From: Bidens hawaiensis
Lineage: Eukaryota > Streptophyta > Magnoliopsida > Asterales > Asteraceae
Assembly (NCBI GenBank): GCA_021521415.1
Contig: JAIQDT010003879.1
Location: forward strand, 124,001 to 188,000
Direction: 5' to 3'
Length of the DNA stretch: 64,000 nucleotides
Part shown: piece after piece, positions 1-10,927 of the stretch
Layout of the letters: each line of letters starts with the position of its first letter
How positions within the stretch are numbered: position 1 is the stretch's first letter
Program-made: the position numbers and the translations under genes
Notes under the pieces: model-generated
What the model was told of the DNA's origin: nothing
The model's input: the letters and a program-made list of their open reading frames with translations, nothing else
The model's database searches: none

Positions 1-2285
1 ATGTTATAACTCTTCTTGAACATGGTTGGAACAGCAGGCTTCTTGGTCTTAATAAACCAATGAGCACAGCCTTCCTTCCACCTAGGCTGCTCCTCCCACT
101 CAGTCTCATCCATCTCAGTAACCATGTCGGCTTTCTCAACATCTGGGATCTCGTGTTCAACGTCTTCTTCTACTATCTCCCCCTCTTCTATCCCATCTTC
201 AATCACAATCTGTGCGTCAATCTTCTCAATCTCCTCACACGGCAGCACATCATCATCAAACACATCATCATCTAGCATATCATCATCTAACTCTCTCAAC
301 GCATCAATCACATCATCTTCATCATCAACCATCACCACCTCATCACCACCAACTGCACCTGCAGACCCCCCCTGAGCTGTGAAAGTTCCAAGAGCTTGAG
401 TAGTTCTTGGCAACTCACCACCTGCACCTTTCGGTGCATTGGGATCATCGTCTCTGTCGTTTCTCTTCTTAGTCCTTAACTCGTCGCCTCTACAGCCTGT
501 CTCCCCCTGAGATGCCAAGAACGCCTTCATAGCATCTATAATCCTCCCATGCTCAACCAGGAGGGACGACTGTAGTTGATTTTCTGCTACAAGGCGTTGA
601 ATAGCCTGGGTCTGGATAAAGTTGATCCTTGATTGCTCTGCCACGACCCGCTCAAGTGCAGCTATTCTCTCCGAGTCTGAGATGGTTGCATCGAAATCAA
701 ATCTCATATTAGATGTATCTGGAGTATACTCAGCAGGGATTTCGAATGCAACTGGGACTTCAGAAGCAGTTGTGGACGTAACCGCAGGTGGTATCGTGAC
801 CGACAACCCTGCAGTTGCGACGACCGTCGACTCTACAAATTGTGCCACCACCTCTGAAGGAGTAAGCGTTGGAGGTGGTAACGACACAATATCCGGAGTC
901 GTCGTCTGTAGTGTAGTGGATGGGATGCCAACAGCTGATGTAGCCACCACAGGAACATCTGCAGCGCTTGTAACCTGTACAGAAGTAGGAACAATAGACA
1001 TACCTGACAGTGCGGGTGGAGCAAAACGTATAACACGTGAAGTCTCTCCAGCTCCCATACCAGCACCTGTCCTTTCACGTCTCGAACGTCTGATCAACTT
1101 GTGTATGTCCTCCTCTTCTTCCTCTGACTCACTATCATCCACTGTCCTCTTCCTCTTCCCTAACGTTCTCTCTCGTCTCACCATCATCCTTCTCGCCTCA
1201 TCCATAACCTCGTCAAGATCGGAGTCAGCCACCGTTGTAGCTGCTCTAGTCACAATCACTTCCCTCACCTGTGCAGCAGAGACCTGCACTTCTTCATGTG
1301 GATCAAAACGATCCATGTCGAAGAAACCTTGGCCGCCAAATGCAGCATCAAGGTCTACATCCTCTTCAGCCGGCACAACAGGCGCAGCAGGTACAGCTTG
1401 AGGTGCTCCCGCCTGTCGTGGTTGAGGATCTCTGAACTCGTCCCCAGCAGCAGGAACATACCCCGGGTTTATTAAGAACCCAAAGAGTGGAGTATGCCTT
1501 GGACGACGTTCAGGCTTGCTCCTCGCACTGGATGTACGGCATTGAGCAAAGATACGTTTGCTCACATTCTCCACGTATCTTATTGGGCGTCGTTGAGGCA
1601 AATTCGGAGCCACATGGTTCAAGATCATCTGGATGAATCTTGGATACATTATGAACCGCTCACGAGCCATCGCCCTCCTCTGTCTGTCGATCTCGTAAAA
1701 CACCATCTGACTAAAACTATAACGTTTGTTATAAGTCAGCGCAGTCATTGCAGACTGCATGGTCGCACCCATACCGTTAGTGCCCGCCTTCCTCCCAGAC
1801 ATGCATACTATCATAACGTGCATGAGGAAGCGCCACTGATCAAGTAGGAACCCCTTCCGTCTCTGGGTATCGCCCAATGGACCAGAATAGCCCATTCTTA
1901 GAAATGCTCCATCACGAAACGGAGCCACAAACTCAGTCGGGTCGTCCCGAGTCTCCTCTCCAAAGCGTAACGCCACCCGTATCTGTTCAGACGAGAACTG
2001 AACTTCTTGGTTGTTGACTGTTGCTCTCATGACCGGGGGCTCAACACGACAATCATACTCCACCGTCTGCCAGAAATCCTTGATATTGGGTAAGGATATC
2101 GGCAGAGTCGTCGTGATTGCGTGAAATATCCTCGAGCGTAGGAGGAAAGAAATGATCTCACGGTAGTCTTCAACACCGCTCATTTCCGGGTCTAAGGTGA
2201 TGAACATGTTGTGACCCGGAAAGAATTGCCTCTGGTTATCACCGTCATCTCCTCCAGCACCTCCAGCACCGGCAACAGCAGCCAT
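1..2285 (-). CDS. Sirevirus env-like ORF, 3' end outside the window
   Basis: ATG at 2,285-2,283 opens a frame that I followed codon by codon to the window edge: 761 codons with no stop. It lies downstream of pol on the same strand, where Sireviruses carry their env-like gene. Residues about 140-215 include an aromatic/hydrophobic block (LDQWRFLMHVMIVCMSG, then YNKRYSFSQM and FIMYPRFIQM). This resembles the conserved core of the env-like or 'putative plant transposon protein' family. Further on are a KRKR basic patch near residue 375, Ser/Thr/Val/Pro-rich sequence, a second basic patch (TKKRNDRDDD, near 605) and a very Asp-rich tract near 625-660. I see no signal peptide and no clear membrane span in this part, so 'env' is positional only; basic plus acidic segments would also fit a nuclear protein. 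Family assignment is from memory of motif shape. Confidence 0.75.
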   Translation of the reverse strand, partial: MAAVAGAGGAGGDDGDNQRQFFPGHNMFITLDPEMSGVEDYREIISFLLRSRIFHAITTTLPISLPNIKDFWQTVEYDCRVEPPVMRATVNNQEVQFSSEQIRVALRFGEETRDDPTEFVAPFRDGAFLRMGYSGPLGDTQRRKGFLLDQWRFLMHVMIVCMSGRKAGTNGMGATMQSAMTALTYNKRYSFSQMVFYEIDRQRRAMARERFIMYPRFIQMILNHVAPNLPQRRPIRYVENVSKRIFAQCRTSSARSKPERRPRHTPLFGFLINPGYVPAAGDEFRDPQPRQAGAPQAVPAAPVVPAEEDVDLDAAFGGQGFFDMDRFDPHEEVQVSAAQVREVIVTRAATTVADSDLDEVMDEARRMMVRRERTLGKRKRTVDDSESEEEEEDIHKLIRRSRRERTGAGMGAGETSRVIRFAPPALSGMSIVPTSVQVTSAADVPVVATSAVGIPSTTLQTTTPDIVSLPPPTLTPSEVVAQFVESTVVATAGLSVTIPPAVTSTTASEVPVAFEIPAEYTPDTSNMRFDFDATISDSERIAALERVVAEQSRINFIQTQAIQRLVAENQLQSSLLVEHGRIIDAMKAFLASQGETGCRGDELRTKKRNDRDDDPNAPKGAGGELPRTTQALGTFTAQGGSAGAVGGDEVVMVDDEDDVIDALRELDDDMLDDDVFDDDVLPCEEIEKIDAQIVIEDGIEEGEIVEEDVEHEIPDVEKADMVTEMDETEWEEQPRWKEGCAHWFIKTKKPAVPTMFKKSYN

Positions 2286-4451
2286 CTCTGCAACAAACGA
2301 ACCAAGTTAGATAAACATTAAGACATAACACAAGTTCGCTTGTTACCATGAGCGAAGTTGTGATAAAAACTGTACAGGCGAAGTTAAAGTTGGGGCGAAG
2401 TTGGGAACAACTTCGCTTCATCTTTAAGTTCGTCTAATAATTGTTAAGTTAAAAGGATCCAGGCGAAGTTAAAGTTGGGGCGAAGTTGGGAACAACTTCG
2501 CTTCATCTTTAAGTTCGCCTCATCACAACATCGCCTCAGGCGAATTTAAGTTTCAGGCGAAGTTGAGCATCAGGCGAAGTTACGGATAACTTCGCCTCAG
2601 GCGAATTTAAGCCCCAGGCGAAGTTACGGATAACTTCGCCTAAACCTTAACTTCGCCTGAATCTGAAACGGCGAAAGTAAGGTTAATCGACATCCTTAAA
2701 ACTGGTGTTTCGATTAACTTTGACGATTGAGGAGGCTAAAACACATGATATTAAGGATAACTAAACGACCAGTTTACTCATGAACACGTAAAACAAGTTT
2801 TGAACTCGGGTTTAAAGATCGGTTGTTCGAGGTTATTAACCGGTTGTCGAAACAACCTTAGATTAACATCAATGAACATATAAAATTTTATAAAAGAACC
2901 CAAACAACCTTTAGATCAGTTTGAAATCGAAGAACAAGATAACAAGTTTTGTATCTGTGTAAGTTCGCTGTGAAGACGAGAATAAGTTCGCTGAGTTGAG
3001 AAAATAATGAACTGTTGACTCTTGAAAATCCTTATATAGGGGCGAAGTTATACAGGCGAAGTTACGGATAACTTCGCCTAGGCGAAGTTATCCACAACTT
3101 CGCTTGTTCAACAACATCGCCTATATTTACAAAATTTAACCTTATAATTTTAACATTTTTCAATCAAGTTATAAAACTTTCCTTTAAGAACTAAATGACA
3201 CGATCAAGTCCAAGTAACCTGTTATAAAAGCATACAACTACATAAAAAGAAAACTTTTAAACAATTTAAGTATAAGGGATCAAATTTCAGTCTGGATAGG
3301 GACTGCTACGTTTTAGAAAAGATCCGAACAGGAATCATACTAAGTATGTGACTGTCACATAGATCCGTATTTAGCTGTATTATGACATAAAGAGACAGGT
3401 TGTAAGCAGGTAAATAACTTAAGATGGTTTTCATCGTTTCTGTGATACGAGTTAAGTTCAATTAAGCTCAAAAATTAAGTGGGCAACAACTCAGAGATTA
3501 TGATGCCTCCTATCTATTCTCAAAGCGTATTTGGCTTTCCCCAAGTCACCCCGAATTGACTTCGACCCATAGTGTCTGATTAAGTTGTAAGTACTCTTCA
3601 TCTGGTTCCCGTTCTTCTTCTTACTCTAAGATTAAGAAGTCTTGATATGTTGAACTCTAAAATGTTTCAATAACTCATAAGTTTTTTTTTTTTAAGATAA
3701 ACTTTACATAGACTTCAGAGTAGTAACCAACTGCAAGTCCCGAATCTGGATCACTGCAGTTTCTTGAAACGCTATCTTCACGGGAATCAGAACACTTACG
3801 GGCTCGTGTATGACTGGGTAATCGCTTTTCGGCCTATCATTCGGAAAGATATATATGAAGACATGCAAAACTCATAAGGAGTTTCCACGTAAAATCAAGT
3901 AGTTTTAGTTTGTATCACATCTACTTTTACGCACCATAAAAAGTTACCATGACATACAATGACTGTCCTAAAGCCTTTTAAGCCTAATAACTTCACTAGT
4001 TAAGCACACAGAATCAGTATATCTATCATTTTCCAAGGTTGGATCAATTTTCCGTTTAACATAGCAAACGTACTTCTTACGAAGTAGTAGACTTGAAAAA
4101 TAATTTCATTTCCCTAAAAAAAAATTTTGACTTCAATCGCCCCGATCAAGTCAAGTCGTCAGGTTAACGGCTATCCCGAAGATCTAATGGATCAGCTGGA
4201 CCGACCACATACTAGTATGTGTCCTTCTAACTAAGAATGAACGACTAATTTTAAGCGAAAAAATGAAAACTCATCATAAACCGCCCCGGTCACTTTCAGT
4301 CATCTGGTTAATGGCTATCCTCAAAATCTACAAGTAGAAAATGAGGACCAAAACATATCCGAAGACATGTCCTTCAAACTGTGGTAACCGACACACTTTT
4401 AAGCGATAGTGATTTTTTTTTTTTTTAATAATAATAACTTGAAAAACATGG
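2286..4451 (-). other. Spacer between pol and the env-like ORF, with a palindrome leader
   Basis: No convincing coding sequence. It contains two clusters of AACTTCGCC/GGCGAAGTT palindromes (about 2,365-2,680 and 3,045-3,121), a TATA-like box between them, and two diverged copies of a roughly 100-bp segment (about 4,130-4,230 and 4,268-4,370, sharing a CGCCCCGRTCA start and a GGTTAAYGGCTATCC core). In the reading direction the order is palindromes, TATA-like box, about 350 bp, more palindromes, then the env-like ATG. That suggests a promoter and leader for the downstream gene. Confidence 0.6.
3031..3121 (-). promoter_or_regulatory. Candidate internal promoter for the env-like ORF (LTR-like block plus TATA)
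   Basis: On the minus strand CCTATATAAG (3,040-3,031) lies just downstream of a palindrome cluster. The 41 bases at 3,081-3,121 match 37 of 41 bases of the element's own LTR at 11,198-11,238, including a shared TTGTTCAACAA core next to the palindrome. In the LTR the same block is also followed by a TATA box (11,162-11,172). The layout is seen in the sequence; promoter activity is inferred. Confidence 0.5.
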
Positions 4452-7400
4452 TTACTCGGGATTGATCATCCCATTCAACTCAATAAGGTTTTGAAATCTC
4501 GTTTTGTCAAACGCTTTAGTATAAAGATCAGCGAAATTATCAAGCGTATCCACTTTTTCAAGCACAATCAGTTTCTTCTCAGCACAATCCCGTATAAAAT
4601 GATGACGTATGTCAATATGTTTAGTTTTACTATGTTTCACGGGATTGTTAGTTACTGAGATAGCAGCTGTGTTATCAATGCAAATAGGTGTAAGTAAGAA
4701 ATTCAGACCATAGTCGCGCAATTGTTGTTGAATCCAAAGAACCTGGGAGCAGCAGTTGGATGCTGCCATGTATTCTGCTTCACAGGTTGAAATTGCGACC
4801 GAAGTCTGTTTCTTGCATTGCCACGACACCAATCTGCCACCAAGAAACTGACATCCTCCTGTTGTTGACTTCCGACTCTGATTGCACCCACCATAATCAG
4901 AGTCTGTGTAGGCGACTAGCTCCAAGTCTCCTCCTCTCGGGTACCACAACCCCAGCTTCGGTTTGCCCTTGAGATACCGCAAGATCCTCTTCACACCTTT
5001 CATGTGAGATTCCTTTGGGTTTGCCTGAAAACGAGCACAAAGACAAACAGCAAACATTATATCAGGCCTAGAAGCAGTTAAGTACATTAAAGAACCTATA
5101 ATAGCCCGATACTGAGTTGAGTCCACATCTGCATCACCGTCTGACTCAGCACCCAATTTGTGATTGACGCAGATAGGAGTGTCGAATGGAGTGCTGTCCT
5201 CCATCTTGAAGCGTTTGAGCACATCATGGACATACTTGGTCTGATGAATGAACATCCCATCCTTCTTCTGATCAACCTGCAATCCTAAAAAGAAAGTTAG
5301 TTCACCCATAGCACTCATTTCAAACCTTTTCTTCATGACGTCCTCAAACTCCTGACACATGGAGACTTTAGATGCAGCGAAGATAATGTCATCCACGTAG
5401 ACTTGCACTAGCAGGAAGTCGCTTCCTTGTCTCTTCACAAACAGCGTGCTATCTATCTGACCTCTTTCAAACCCATTTTCAAGCAAGTAGTCTGATAAAG
5501 TTGAGTACCAGGCACGAGGTGCCTGATGTAGTCCATACAATGCCTTGCTTAACTTGTACACGTGATCAGGAAAGTCTGGGTCAGGAAAACCCGGAGGTTG
5601 CTCAACATACACTACCTCATCAACTTTCCCATTCAGAAACGCACTCTTCACATCCAACTGAAATACCTTCATCTTCTTATAAGCAGCGAACGCCAAAAAC
5701 AATCTAATGGCTTCCAACCTTGCGACAGGAGCGAACACTTCATTATAATCAATCCCCTCTTGTTGATTGAATCCTTTCACAACTAGCCTCACCTTGTTTC
5801 TTATGATAATCCCTTTCTCATCTCTCTTGCACTTAAACACCCATTTTGTGCCAATCGCATGCACATGCTTTGGTTTTTCAACCAAATCCCAAACTTCCAT
5901 TTTCTTGAACTGAGCCAACTCTTCTTGCATGGCTTCGACCCACGAGCTGTCCTTTAAAGCCATTTGATAATTTTTCGGTTCAATCTGGCTGATAAAGCAG
6001 GTGTACAAGCATTCGTTGATTATCCCTGTCTCCTTAATGCTTGTGTAAACACAGGTGTGCTCATCCAAGCTACGTCTTGTTTGTACACCGGAGGACACAT
6101 CACCAATCACATTCTCCAAAGGGTGATCTTTATGAATTCTCGTGGTCGGAACAGAACCGACATGCAAATTGTCTTCCAAGTTAGAAGAGAGCTCGTCAAT
6201 GGTTGTTTCATGCTGAGAGTGAAAAGGATTGATAAATTCTTCTTCAGTTGAAGCAGCAGGGGTAACGATAGTATTTGATGAGGAAGGTTGACATTTATCA
6301 ATCAGCTGTCTTTGCAATAGATTTTCTTCCTCATCAAGGATCATCTTCGTAGCAACTCTTTCTTCTTCTTCAGAGATATCTAAATCCGGTATGTTAAAAG
6401 ACTTAAAAAGTTTAACATAGTCGAAAAACTCCGCAGGTCCGTTGCTTGGTTTTGGCGGTTGGTAACTTGTGATATCTGTGTTACACACCACCTCAATCTT
6501 GCTTGTAGATGTATTGAAGACACATCTGTTGGGAGTCCCAACAACATAACCGACTAAGATTCCTTCATCGGCTACTTCACCAAATTTAGAATTTGTCTTC
6601 AAAATCGAACAAGGGGACCCGAATGGTTCTAGACCACTCAAGTTGGGCTTTCTTCCATGCATAAGCTCATAACACGTTTTACCCAGTCTTTTAACAGTTA
6701 AGACTCTATTCAGAACATAACAGGCTGTAGCAACAGCTTCAGCCCAAAACACCACAGGAAGCTTCAAATCAGCCAGCATAGTTCTGGCTCCTTCAATTAA
6801 CGTTCGGTTCTTCCTTTCAGCCACTCCATTCTGTTGCGGTGTATAAGGAGCGCTGTATTGGTGTTCAATCCCTCTCTGAAGACAGAAGATCTCCATCTCA
6901 AAATTCTTGAACTCTGTTCCATTGTCACTTCTGATGAACTTAACCCTTTTATCCATTACGTTCTCAACTTTGGTAATCAAATTCTTCACCATCTGAGCCG
7001 TTTCATCTTTTGATTTCAGGAAATATACCCACGAGTATCTTGAGTAGTCATCAGTGATCACCAAGCAGTATGAAGTACCTCCTAGACTTTTTGCATACAC
7101 GGGACCGAAGAGATCCATGTGAAGCAATTCTAGAGTACTGGCAATTGAATTTACTTTCTTGGTGAGATGGGATTTCTTGTGCTGCTTTCCCTTCTTGCAT
7201 GCTATACATTTATCTTCAAAATTGAAATTTTTCAAGGGAACTCCCAGCACAAGCCCATTCTTGACAATGTGGTTCATCTTCCGAAGATGAATGTGTCCCA
7301 TTCTCCTATGCCACAATTCGGACTCTGTTTCACTCGCTTTTGTCAAAAGGCATGACTCTGCCGTGGCCATTTCAGTTGATCTCATATCCATAATGTACGT

Positions 7401-7748
7401 ATTCCTATCACGAGGAGCCTTCATCAAAATCCACTCCTCTGGTATCTGAAAACCCGGTTTCAGCACGATCGCCTCGTTCTTTGTAAAATGAACGGTGTAC
7501 TCCTTATCACAAATCTGCGACACACTCAGCAGATTGTGCTTCAATTCTTCTACAAAGTTGACATTCTCCAACGTCATCTTGCCGTTCGACACCGTTCCCT
7601 TTCCAGTAATATTGCCTCCACTTTCTCCGGCAAAACTTACTCTCCCTCCTTGAACAGGTTTCAAATCGTGTAACAAATATTTGTTACCCGTCATGTGCCG
7701 GGAACAGCCGCTATCCACAACCCAAAGATTATTGGCAGCCCTGTTCAA
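4452..7748 (-). CDS. pol: Element A pol: copia protease, integrase, reverse transcriptase, RNase H
   Basis: One open frame of 1,098 codons. The frame is open from 7,766; 7,748 is a TTG, so no ATG defines the start and expression presumably depends on gag. Domains in order: aspartic protease motif VDSGCSRHMTG (Asp at residue 12); pre-integrase HHCC finger (ELWHRRMGH, later CIACKKGK); integrase with D (LHMDLFG), D (RSDNGTEF) and E (VAERKNR); RT with WVFKCKRDEKG, LDVKSAFLNG and an intact YVDD box at residues 784-787; RNase H with AYTDSDYGG and CEAEYMAA. The stop follows NGMINPE. Every catalytic motif I looked for is present. Pol is in a different frame from gag: gag stops at 7,775-7,777 and pol has a TGA at 7,767-7,769, so the two frames do not overlap. 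Confidence 0.92.
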   Translation of the reverse strand: MNRAANNLWVVDSGCSRHMTGNKYLLHDLKPVQGGRVSFAGESGGNITGKGTVSNGKMTLENVNFVEELKHNLLSVSQICDKEYTVHFTKNEAIVLKPGFQIPEEWILMKAPRDRNTYIMDMRSTEMATAESCLLTKASETESELWHRRMGHIHLRKMNHIVKNGLVLGVPLKNFNFEDKCIACKKGKQHKKSHLTKKVNSIASTLELLHMDLFGPVYAKSLGGTSYCLVITDDYSRYSWVYFLKSKDETAQMVKNLITKVENVMDKRVKFIRSDNGTEFKNFEMEIFCLQRGIEHQYSAPYTPQQNGVAERKNRTLIEGARTMLADLKLPVVFWAEAVATACYVLNRVLTVKRLGKTCYELMHGRKPNLSGLEPFGSPCSILKTNSKFGEVADEGILVGYVVGTPNRCVFNTSTSKIEVVCNTDITSYQPPKPSNGPAEFFDYVKLFKSFNIPDLDISEEEERVATKMILDEEENLLQRQLIDKCQPSSSNTIVTPAASTEEEFINPFHSQHETTIDELSSNLEDNLHVGSVPTTRIHKDHPLENVIGDVSSGVQTRRSLDEHTCVYTSIKETGIINECLYTCFISQIEPKNYQMALKDSSWVEAMQEELAQFKKMEVWDLVEKPKHVHAIGTKWVFKCKRDEKGIIIRNKVRLVVKGFNQQEGIDYNEVFAPVARLEAIRLFLAFAAYKKMKVFQLDVKSAFLNGKVDEVVYVEQPPGFPDPDFPDHVYKLSKALYGLHQAPRAWYSTLSDYLLENGFERGQIDSTLFVKRQGSDFLLVQVYVDDIIFAASKVSMCQEFEDVMKKRFEMSAMGELTFFLGLQVDQKKDGMFIHQTKYVHDVLKRFKMEDSTPFDTPICVNHKLGAESDGDADVDSTQYRAIIGSLMYLTASRPDIMFAVCLCARFQANPKESHMKGVKRILRYLKGKPKLGLWYPRGGDLELVAYTDSDYGGCNQSRKSTTGGCQFLGGRLVSWQCKKQTSVAISTCEAEYMAASNCCSQVLWIQQQLRDYGLNFLLTPICIDNTAAISVTNNPVKHSKTKHIDIRHHFIRDCAEKKLIVLEKVDTLDNFADLYTKAFDKTRFQNLIELNGMINPE

Positions 7749-7774
7749 CTGTTCCTGGACAACAAATCAAAAGA

Positions 7775-10396
7775 TTAGAATTTTGGGACCCAAGACCAAT
7801 TGGTCTTGGATCTATACATCCCAAACTTTGGCTTTCCAAAGTTAGTATCTCGGTAACTCCTGTAAGTCCCATTAGGATATCTCATTGAAGATTGATTGTA
7901 AGGCCTTCCAAACCTTTGAGAATTAAAAGAATTATAGCTTGTGGTTTGGTTATTAGAAGGGTAAAACTGAGATTTGTTTCTATGAAAACCCGAATTAGTC
8001 ACATTTTTGAATTTTAAATGGTTTTCATTTTTTGGAGTATGATAATTACTATTAGGCCTATTCTCAGCTTTGGTAGGCCTTACACCTCTGAATCGCTGCT
8101 TCAGAGGGCAATTTGCAACAAGATGTCCTAACTGATTACATCTAAAACAACACCTATGCTCAACCTTTTTATCAACCGGTGTTTTAGATGTCGAGGCTAT
8201 ATTACCGCCCGTTCGTCTCACATATGGTGGGACGTACGGGTTGAGTGGAGTACTCTTTTTATTCATTTTATCTTTTTCTCCACTCTTGGGTAACACAACC
8301 TCCTCTTTTGCCTTACCAGACTCGGATGACTTATCCGAATCTGACGAGACTGGACGTTGATCAGAAATTTCAACACTTGAAACAGGCGAACTTGTTTCGC
8401 TTCTACTAACATTTGGTTCTTTAACAGTTACCTTAATTGGCACTGTCTGAGCAACCTCAAAATCAACAGATTTCTGAACACTAGGGTTAAAAGTGTAATT
8501 GTGATTGTACGGTGGTGGAACCTCATGATAACTGATTCCTCCTCTCTTAGAAGAGGAACCTTGATCACTAACAAGGTGATCAAGAATAGCAGAAGAATTT
8601 CTGAACTGCTCCAGTTTTCGATTCAGTTCCACCACTTTCACCTGGTGGTCAGCAATCTGTTTTTCTCTCTCAGCAATTAGTTTGGTCTTTTCTTCCAAAA
8701 CCTCATAACTTAAATCAATCACTTCAATTTTTTCAGCAAGTTTTGTTTTTAAACTTTTCACATCTTTTTCACAAGCTTTTATTTTAATTTTATAATTATT
8801 TTCTCTTGATTTAATAAAGTGATGATCTTCTTTTAAGGTTTTAAATTCAGCATCCAACCTAACATACTGATCGGTTATGGTTGCTAGTTGCTCAGACAAG
8901 TTCTCACATTTTGAACAAGTAGTTTTAGAGCATACCTCGGAGAGCTTGTCATTAACGTCTGCCATAAGAGCCTTTTCTTCTCCGGCAGCCTTCTCATTTT
9001 CTTCTGTTTCGACCTTTGCCAAATTTGCCTGCTCGAAAGATTCTTTAGAAAGCAGGTTCCAGTTGTATTCTCCATCTGCTCTAGACATCATGGCACTGTA
9101 ATCTTTTCTACCCTCATTATGCGGTGTAGACTTTCCTTGACTTCGTTCTACACGCTCATTCCTACATTCTTTTGCAAAGTGACCGTTTTGTTGACAATTG
9201 TAGCATCTTACCTTTGACTTGTCGAACCCTGGTCTTCCTCCGACAAACTTTCTACCGGTCTTATTCATAAACCTCTTCACCCTCCTCACAATCATGGCCA
9301 TCTGCCATTGTAGATCCATTTCTTTCATATCGTCAGTATCAATCTGATCGTAATCTTCATCCAACATAGCTGGATCAACAATCTTCCCTTGAATATAGTT
9401 CTCATAGGAAGCAATGAAAGAAGCATAGAGGCCAAACTGCTCTTCAGCAGACTTGACACTCATAGGCATCTTGGAGTAGTTGTTGCTGGGAGCATTTGAA
9501 GAGCAACTACTCTTGCTTGCCTGGGGTTGAGAACCACTAGATCCAGCTGCTACATAGCAAACATCCCCATTTGTGTTAACTGACACATGCCCCTCATGTG
9601 ATGAGTTGGGGCCCGACTCTCCCTTCGAGTAGTAAGCAGCCGATTCAGTCTTTGATCCTGAGCTAGTGTTGACTTTAGCTCCATACATACTTGGATCTTG
9701 AACTTGATCCATAGATGTCTCCTTTCTTACCATGTTAAGCTCAAAGGTCCTGAGCTTATTGACTGTCGTTTCGAGATCATAAGTGGGAAAGTCCTTGTCT
9801 TCCCTCATCAGCACAGTGTACATCTCCCATTTTGGTGGGAGAGCATCCAGAAGCTTCTCAACTATCTCTTCTTCTCGGTAGGAAATGGAATAGTTGCTCA
9901 ATTCAGTCATCAGATGGAAGTATCGAGTGATAATATCATCTAATGATTCATTCTTCAAATACTTGAAGACTGAGAACTGGGTCTTGAGCAGTTTTATTTT
10001 TGAAGCCCGGATTCCTACATTTCCTTCAAATCTGCTCTCAAGGGCTTCCCAAAGCTCCCTTGCTGAAGTGTACTTCCTAAAAGTATGAAGGATCTCCTGT
10101 GGAAGAGCCATGGTAATAGCAGCATGAGCCTAGCTCTCAGCCTCATACATCTTCTTCTCTTCTTCTTCCATTTTACTATACTTCTTGATTTGGTCACGAC
10201 CTTCATACTCCATAATTGGTGGAATATACCCATCCTGGATGCATACCCACATCTTCGCATCCTGGTATTTGACGTACTGTATGAACCGATCCTTCCATGC
10301 AACGAAATCGGTTCCCTTCAGCAATCTTGGGGCCTTGGTAGCCGAACCTGCTTCAACTTCCATCTTCACTAACTCAGAGATGTTGATCGACGACAT
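7775..10396 (-). pseudogene. gag: Element A gag, with one in-frame TAG
   Basis: ATG at 10,396 (MSSINISELVKME) begins the frame. A TAG at 10,128-10,130 interrupts it after 88 codons, and the same frame resumes without loss and runs to a TAA at 7,775-7,777 (778 further codons from the ATG at 10,111). Features, numbered from the 10,111 ATG: first CCHC knuckle CYNCQQNGHFAKEC near 303; a Lys/Glu/Leu-rich stretch near 390-520 that reads as coiled coil; second CCHC knuckle CFRCNQLGHLVANC near 654; an Asn/Ser/Arg-rich tail. Two knuckles flanking a coiled coil fit Sirevirus gag, which forms the particle and packages RNA. The TAG could be a recent mutation or, less likely, a suppressible stop. The out-of-frame junction with pol also looks like damage. 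Confidence 0.85.
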
Positions 10397-10432
10397 CTTC
10401 CCCGAAAAGTAAGAAACCTGTAAAAATAAGAA

Positions 10433-10735
10433 TTTTTTTTTTTTTTTAAGTACCGAAGGCGAAGTTACGAATAACTTCGCTTGAAGAAGGCGAAGTTGTA
10501 GAGAACTTCGCTGAAGAACTTCGCTGACGAACTTCGCTGATAACACTGCTGCATAACTTCGCTGATTCTTAACTTCGCTTGAGGTAAGCGAACTTAAGAG
10601 GTAGGCGAAGTTGTAGAGAACTTCGCTTGAACTAGGCGAACTTGAGAAGGTAGGCGAAGTTGTGGATAACTTCGCTTAACCTTATATCTTCGCCGAAACC
10701 CTACGAACAGTGACGGCAACTTCGCCTGATGAACA
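10433..10735 (-). repeat. Palindrome-rich 5' leader of element A
   Basis: Between the PBS and the gag ATG lie about a dozen copies or half-copies of GGCGAAGTT / AACTTCGCC, mostly paired as short hairpins with 4-8 base loops. In transcript order they are followed by a run of about 16 A (10,433-10,449 on the plus strand reads as T) just before the gag start. The same leader plan, palindromes then poly(A), occurs in element E at 20,145-20,348. Confidence 0.8.
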
Positions 10736-10913
10736 CGGACGTTTTTGAAGATCTGGAATCTGGATTTAACAAGGTTTTTAATGGTGCAAAGGCTTGAATA
10801 CTGTGGTAGTAGGTAAGATTGACTTAGAAACACGAAAACACGTCCCGCGAATAGTCGAAACGGGACGAAATCTATACCCGCGTGAATATCCCGAACCTCA
10901 CAATCGAGCAAAC

Positions 10914-10927
10914 GCTCTGATACCAAT
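10914..10927 (-). other. Primer-binding site of element A (initiator tRNA-Met)
   Basis: The minus strand reads ATTGGTATCAGAGC directly after the LTR end CCTACA. TGGTATCAGAGC is the standard complement of the initiator tRNA-Met 3' end used by most plant LTR elements. It fixes the orientation and the inner LTR border. Confidence 0.93.

Noticed and set aside
622..1401. A 259-codon plus-strand ORF
   Set aside because: It is antisense to the intact env-like frame; its Ser/Thr-rich product mirrors the complementary codons.
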